Assembly (NCBI GenBank): GCA_036583965.1
Contig: JAZBQD010000034.1
Coordinates: 1 to 64,000 of the forward strand
Source of the DNA: Prunella strophiata
Lineage: Eukaryota > Chordata > Aves > Passeriformes > Prunellidae
DNA length: 64,000 nt
Reading direction: 5' to 3'
This document shows, one piece after another, positions 58,956-64,000 of this stretch. Position numbers and translations under genes: made by a program. Each line of letters opens with the position of its first letter. Positions within the stretch are counted from its first letter, which is position 1. The notes under the pieces were generated by a model. It was not told where the DNA came from. It worked only from the letters and a program-made list of their open reading frames with translations, and made no database searches.

Positions 58956-59947
58956 AGCAAGCAGGTGCTCAGCCATGGGAGTCCTGGGCAAGCAGAGACT
59001 GAGATTTTAACCCTTTTCTTGGACAATGAAAATTTTACAAACACCAGTCCTCCTTGATTTGAATGAGAAGAGAGACAGACATGGAATAGAAGGAAATGGG
59101 CAAGTGTGGTGAAAGTCTGAGCAAGTGAAGGATGTCAGAAGAAGATGGGGAAGAATCCTAAGTGCGAGGAGATGATGGAGTGGCTTTTGGCTGGACTTTT
59201 CTTGTATAGCCATAGACTGACTAATTTTCCTATAACACAGACGCTGCATTTAGAGGAAGGCAATGACTTGAGCCAAGAGAGAGACCTGCTGCAGTGATGC
59301 CATGTGCTTGGAGTGAACAGAGAAAGATGAGGAGGGTGTGGTGGTGCCCCCTGTCTTCAGGGAAGAAGATCTCTGTTCTCAAGACCCTTGGCCCCAGGGG
59401 AGGTGGAAAAATGGGGGGGATTGTTGTCCCGAAAGAGAGAAACTGTTGCTTTTTTGGTACCTGGCGAAGCATCCTTAAAAGGGAACCCTATAAGCAGTAT
59501 TGGTCCATGAACAGTGGTGAGAGCACTATACATGGGAGGAAGATGTCACCATGGCAGATTTTCTCTGGGCGGTGCCACAGTTTGACATGGAAACACAAGA
59601 GGTTGCAACTGTGTTTCCTGGGGGAGTCTATGGTACAAGAGAGACTCCTCTTTCCCTTGATGGACTGAGAATTGATTATCTGAGGGGTGGTAACTTGACT
59701 GAGAATTCAAGGTTTTGTATCACTGTGTTTTGTTGGAAATTGGGTGGGGGGAGGAGGAATGTTTTGGAAGGTTTTCATTCTGAATTCTGTGTGTTCCTTT
59801 TATTATAGTTGTAGGTTAATAAAGTTTTTCTTTATTTCTGAGCTTGAGCCTTCTCTGCTCTGTTTCTGGTCGCATCTCACAGCACTCATTTGAGAAAAAT
59901 ATATTTTCTTGGGTGCACTGGCATTGCACCAGTGTCAAACCATGACA
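58566..59947 (+). mobile_element. Endogenous retrovirus solo LTR, 1382 bp, with 5-bp target duplication
   Basis: It runs from TGTCCTGGGTTGACAAGG to AAACCATGACA. CAAGG flanks both ends exactly (58561-58565 and 59948-59952). The polyadenylation signal AATAAA is at about 59818. A poly(C) and (GA)n tract lies inside at 58875-58954. A 5-bp duplication fits the ERV classes that make 5-bp staggered cuts. No internal viral genes are present. Overlapping frames on both strands inside it come from the simple repeat and are not proteins. Confidence 0.9.
58875..58954 (+). repeat. Poly(C) followed by (GA)n
   Basis: 31 consecutive C, one G, five C, then about 21 GA units. Such tracts can form i-motif/G-quadruplex and triplex DNA and are prone to length errors in assembly. 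Confidence 0.97.
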
Positions 59948-59952
59948 CAAGG

Positions 59953-60410
59953 CCATCCAGTGACAACAATACAAGGAGAAGGGAAACAGGACTATGGGGA
60001 GAACATATCACAATAACATAACTATACATCTATAAAATTTCTCTGAACATACCCAGAATATTCATCCCTTAATTGTGAGAGCCAATCGCATTACCCATCT
60101 ATAACCCAGTCAACTGGCTTTGGAGAATTTCTGCCCAGTTTGTAGTCAGAAATACAAGGGAGGCATGGGGGTTGCTCCAAGACCATGTCCTCTTCCACCT
60201 TACTCCTTTTATCTGCCACTGTGACTTGTGCTATCTCACTGTTACATGCTGAGCTGTATTGAGAGTAGCAGGCAAACCTGAATAGCAAATTTTCAGCATA
60301 GTCAGAAACTGGGGTTGTCAGATTTTGTCTGAGGGTATATCTCAGTTGTGTATTATGTCTTGCTGGAAACAATATAACTTTTAAATTTTTATTTTGTCTC
60401 TCCACTTAGG
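59953..60410. other. Unclassified segment between LTRs
   Basis: Continues the sequence present before the 58566 LTR inserted. A minus-strand frame at 60091-60405 (104 codons) lies here. I see no motif that assigns it to gag, pol or env, so it is left as unassigned. Confidence 0.35.
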
Positions 60411-60419
60411 CTTGAGTTG

Positions 60420-60933
60420 ACTTTGCCTTGGGGAAAGGAATTTTCTTTAGTTTTTTCAAGAGATGTAGAATCACTCTAAGGAGATGGGCTTAACATTCCA
60501 ACAGACTGGGAGTAGCCCAAAGGTACCCAGAAAGATTAAAAGGCCATAAATGGAACATCAGTGGAACATCAGAGACTATCTACAAATATCTACTCACAGA
60601 TGCTGCCTCTGGAAGAGTTGGAGACATCTGGTCTGGAAGACTGATAAGAAAATCAAAGAATGAAGATCTAATTAACATCAGAGGCGAGGAGATTCGGATC
60701 CAATGGGAAATAGAATATTGGGGGTTGCTCAGCTCTGGACCAATGAACTTTGAAACAGTGCATCTCTATGGGTTTTTTACTGTATAAAGTTTGGGGGAAA
60801 ATCCTGCAAAAAAATGTGTGCTTGAAATATTTTGCTTGGCACATCCTGGCCAGAAAATAAACTAATGCCTGATTCTCTATAATTTCAAATATAGTGCTAG
60901 AGGGTTTCATTTTCTCCCCGATTTTTGGTGACA
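60420..60933 (+). mobile_element. Probable endogenous retrovirus LTR, forward
   Basis: A TATA-like ACTGTATAAAGTTTGG at about 60779 and an AATAAA in GAAAATAAACTAATG at about 60856 are spaced as in an LTR. The sequence ends CCCCGATTTTTGGTGACA. The TGGTGAC at 60926-60932 resembles the first seven bases of a tRNA-Trp-type primer site, a weak hint only. The left limit is a guess. Confidence 0.5.
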
Positions 60934-62364
60934 GTAGTGTTCAACAGTTCAGGAATTAACATTTGTGTCTATAACAGTGGTCCATTGATCCAAATCCTCT
61001 CAAAACATAGCACTGAGTTCACCCTTTCAATGCTGTTGACTTCTCAGATCATCAGAGAGGTAATAGTCTTGTGATTTCTTCCCAGATCTGCTGCTGCTGC
61101 AGTTCCTAGATGCATTTTGGCACTTTATGGAGTTGTCAAGGAATAAAAGTAGCTCTGAGCATTTTTTCCCTATCAGTTTTTGGTTGTGAAGTTCAAGTCT
61201 GGTAGAATACATATCAATCCTCTTCCATGCTCTACATTATGATCCAAATTTAATATGGGAAATGTAGATTAATTTGTCATTAGCTGTCACCTACATATGT
61301 TGCTCTAGGCCAGTGGACATTCAGCTTCTAATTGCAGCTTGTTTTGTTGTTCAGCTCAATTGTTTCTGCTGTTTTCAATGAAACAAATATGCTGAAAGTA
61401 AATTGTATCCTCATTAGGATTAATTAATTATTGCCTTCTTTTAAAATAACTTCATGTGAGGCTTTGTATAGAACAATAAACTGAAATTTTATTCAGCTGA
61501 AGACTTCATGTCAAACATTTTGCAAAGAGAGCCAGATGCCATATAGAAATAGTTGTGCAAACCCTAGCACTTTCTTTGTGTTTTATGCTTTTCCAAATGT
61601 TGCATTTGTTTTTTATTCAGACTAGCAAAACTTATGAAGTCTGGCAGGTTGCATCCTGCTGCCCTGGAAATCAGGGGAAGTAGGAGCTGAAAACAATCAT
61701 GTTTTAATACTGATTCTTATAACTTGTTTGCTGAGAAAATTCTGTTCCAGGATTCCTTTGGTGATAAGACTTTAGTTAACTGAGAGCAGAGACAGTGAGG
61801 ATCAGGATAGTTTTGCTCTGTTCTTTCAGGTCACACAAGACTCTCGGCTTTTCATCACTATAGCTTTTTTTAACGTTTAGTTAAAGCCCGTAAGACAAAA
61901 AATAGATTGTGATCCATATATGGTACTGGCAGTTCCCATCTTCTAACAAGTCAAGGCACAGTGGCTGGAGAAGGCCTGTATGAGTGAGACTGGAAGGGAC
62001 CCAGCTGTCAAGTGATGCTGTATGTCTGCAGTTCTGGCAATTTTGCAGTGGCAAGTTTTCCTGAGGAACACTGTAGTTCCCACAGCTTCCCCAGCTACAG
62101 GTCATATGTTGTGCTTTGTCTCATCTCCTCATCATTCCTTGGGGCAGCAGCAAGGATGCAGATCCCACAATCAGTTCTGTTGGCTGCTGTTTTGAGAGCA
62201 GTGGCAGGTGCTACCCTGTGCACAAAGGAGTTCTCTCCTGTTTGTAAAACAAAATACTGGTTTGCCTACATTTAGAATTTTTTCTCTTGATCCAAAGTTT
62301 TATCTAATTTGAGATCAAATTAGGTGTACCCACTCTATCAGGAAGTTTATTCATTGCATAGGAC
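60934..62364 (+). other. KCNIP1 intron, single-copy
   Basis: AT-rich noncoding DNA. Nothing recognised. Confidence 0.5.
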
Positions 62365-62880
62365 TAAGTGACTAGAGACTACACAACCAGCACGGCTGTT
62401 AAGTAGGTATGTTTATTCAGTGCTGGGCACACAGGGGATCGCTCCACCACAAATGTGTGCACCTGCCATGGTGATTTACCTGGTCTTTATACATAAAGAT
62501 GTTACATATTCAAGATAATTGCGAAAGAGCTTATACATACTTATAACCTTTCCCCGAAAAGGCAGATTTTATTATAATGAGTTCTGGGAAATAATTTCCA
62601 TAGTCCCAGCCTTTGGCTCCTCCTGGTTGCACCTGCGTAGTGCCTTCTGGTGGTCATGGGCCGGGGGCTTAGAATGAAGTAAGCTCTTCTTCTTTGTGCT
62701 GAACTTTTCACCTCTGTTCTCATGCATGCTCCTTGGACCCTTGGTATTTCTCCAGACCACAAAGCCAGTTTCAGCTGGTTTAAGATGCTCCAGGCAGCAG
62801 TCCTTGCTATTATCAGGAACTGTCCATAACAGACCTTCCTCATCCCCTTTATCATAAGAGAGCTTCGTTTGTTTCTTTCT
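62365..62880 (-). mobile_element. Probable endogenous retrovirus LTR, reverse orientation
   Basis: In reverse it has a TATA-like TATAAAGACC (around 62490-62497) followed about 75 bp later by GAATAAACATACC (polyadenylation signal, around 62413). These lie in the order and spacing of U3-R. The + strand GGTCTTTATACATAAAG marks the core. End points are approximate and no target duplication was confirmed. Confidence 0.5.
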
Positions 62881-64000
62881 TTGTGTGGGGGTTTTGTTTG
62901 TTTTGTTTGTTTGGCTTTTTTGTTTATGTCTAGACAAATATAGTTGTTTATTCATTCTTGTTATGTATCAGCTGTGGACCCAGCACTCAAAGTCACAGGG
63001 CAGGATGTAGAACTTCTAGGGGAATTTGAACTTGTCCTGGTGGTGTTTTCAATTTGATCTTCACAATTGGATCATATATATGAATAAAACAGAAATAACA
63101 GCAATGAGAAATTTTGTTTGCTGTGTCCTTTTTCCGGGCACCAAGTAACATACTCATCTGCATAAAGGTCCTTGGAAAGCCGTAACAGTGCAGGAGTAAG
63201 GTACCGCCAGCTGCTTTGTTCTTCCTGATGTTTCTTGCAGTGGCTGGTGAAAAAGGACTTTTTCTGAGCATGAAGACAGCTTGTCAATGGGAGCAGAAGA
63301 AATGCCCAGATGAGCAGTTCTGCACTTTAAAGACTAGCAAGTAGCTGTGTCTAGTTTTCTCTTTGTGGTTCCCAGGGACTAAGGGAATTGGGATTAAGGG
63401 GGGATTTCAGAGTGCTGTCTTGGCATGGGGCGTCCATGTTTCATCTGCATCTAGCAAGGACTGCCTGCTAAGGAAAAGTTAAGAAAGTCAGGCATGGCTT
63501 ATTTGCAGTGCTAATATACATAGATCAGTCAAGGGTATCATTCATGTCTTAATTTGCAGAATTTTGTGTGCCCATGGAAAGAGGGAGAAATCCTGTAGAC
63601 ACTTCTGCATGGAATCCCTGCCACAGACATGCCCTGTGGCTTTGTCCATGTGGGCAGCCATGCAGTCATCACTTAGAGTCTGCAACTTTACAGACAGCAA
63701 AACAGGAACAGATTATGGGCTTGTGGCTTCTTCTTTTAACTCCTGAAGCAAGTGGGTACTTGATTTTGAAGTTGATAGTTTGCAGCTTAAGAGAAAGCCT
63801 GGTTTGTAAAACTAATGACTTAAGGAAATAGTACAAGGGAAATGTCAGTTTAAGGAGTGGGTGGAATGAAGAAAAAAGGCAAAGTCAAGCTTTTCCTTCT
63901 TATTCTGGTATCTTTTCTAACTGAAGTGTCTGTTCCAAACATTGCTGAAGGGTGCTTAAGCCAAGTTTCTAACCTCCCCATGACTTATTTTACTGTTTCT
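62881..64000 (+). other. KCNIP1 intron, noncoding to window end
   Basis: A T/G-rich stretch lies at 62885-62930. The rest is unique sequence without a recognisable feature. Confidence 0.5.

Noticed and set aside
58557..59057. Overlapping frames of 139-144 codons with Ser-Leu, Arg-Glu and poly-Gly/Pro
   Set aside because: They come from the poly(C)/(GA)n tract in an LTR and appear on both strands.
48000..64000. Shared KCNIP1 EF-hand exons downstream
   Set aside because: No sequence encoding the expected KIEDELE segment or EF-hand loops was seen; the intron probably extends beyond the window.

Overview
The window is vertebrate nuclear DNA, almost certainly from a bird and probably a songbird. 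The evidence is a long CR1-type LINE with bird-style 3' ends, a dozen or so LTRs of bird endogenous-retrovirus type, and spliced exons of two conserved potassium-channel accessory genes. There are no bacterial operons. Most long open frames are by-products of A-rich or low-complexity repeats.

Layout. Positions 1-7780 are a tandem satellite of 20 units (about 193 to 497 bp each). It has A-rich tracts and an optional 63-bp hairpin module, and it runs off the left edge. A nearly full-length but dead CR1 LINE on the + strand (7781-12125) separates this satellite from a second, unrelated array of nine diverged units of about 189 bp (12126-13735). Then comes mostly single-copy noncoding DNA holding scattered LTRs (19.5-20.0, 21.6-22.1, 22.4-23.1, 23.1-23.6 and 25.25-25.68 kb).

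Genes. At 26796-26883 on the + strand is an alternative first coding exon of KCNIP1 (KChIP1), ending at a clean GTAAGG donor. The rest of the window is best read as the large KCNIP1 first intron. Nested in it on the opposite strand is a complete three-coding-exon KCNMB1 gene (BK channel beta-1 subunit): 47863-47999, 46246-46441 and 44473-44742, joining to 200 residues. The human locus has the same nesting, so the call rests on synteny as well as sequence. The two products serve different potassium channels, Kv4 for KChIP1 and BK for beta-1.

The intron also holds a 1.5-kb LTR (29.7-31.2 kb), a reverse CR1 tail (39.8-40.2 kb) and LTRs at 43.3, 52.0 and 56.3 kb. A cluster at 58.3-60.9 kb includes a solo LTR with a perfect 5-bp target duplication, and a further reverse LTR lies at 62.4 kb. 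No undescribed gene system was found. The points most worth a second look are the hairpin-bearing satellite, the CR1 lying exactly between two arrays, a poly(T)/polyadenylation-signal structure at 37.7 kb, and a possible CpG-rich promoter near 24.9 kb.
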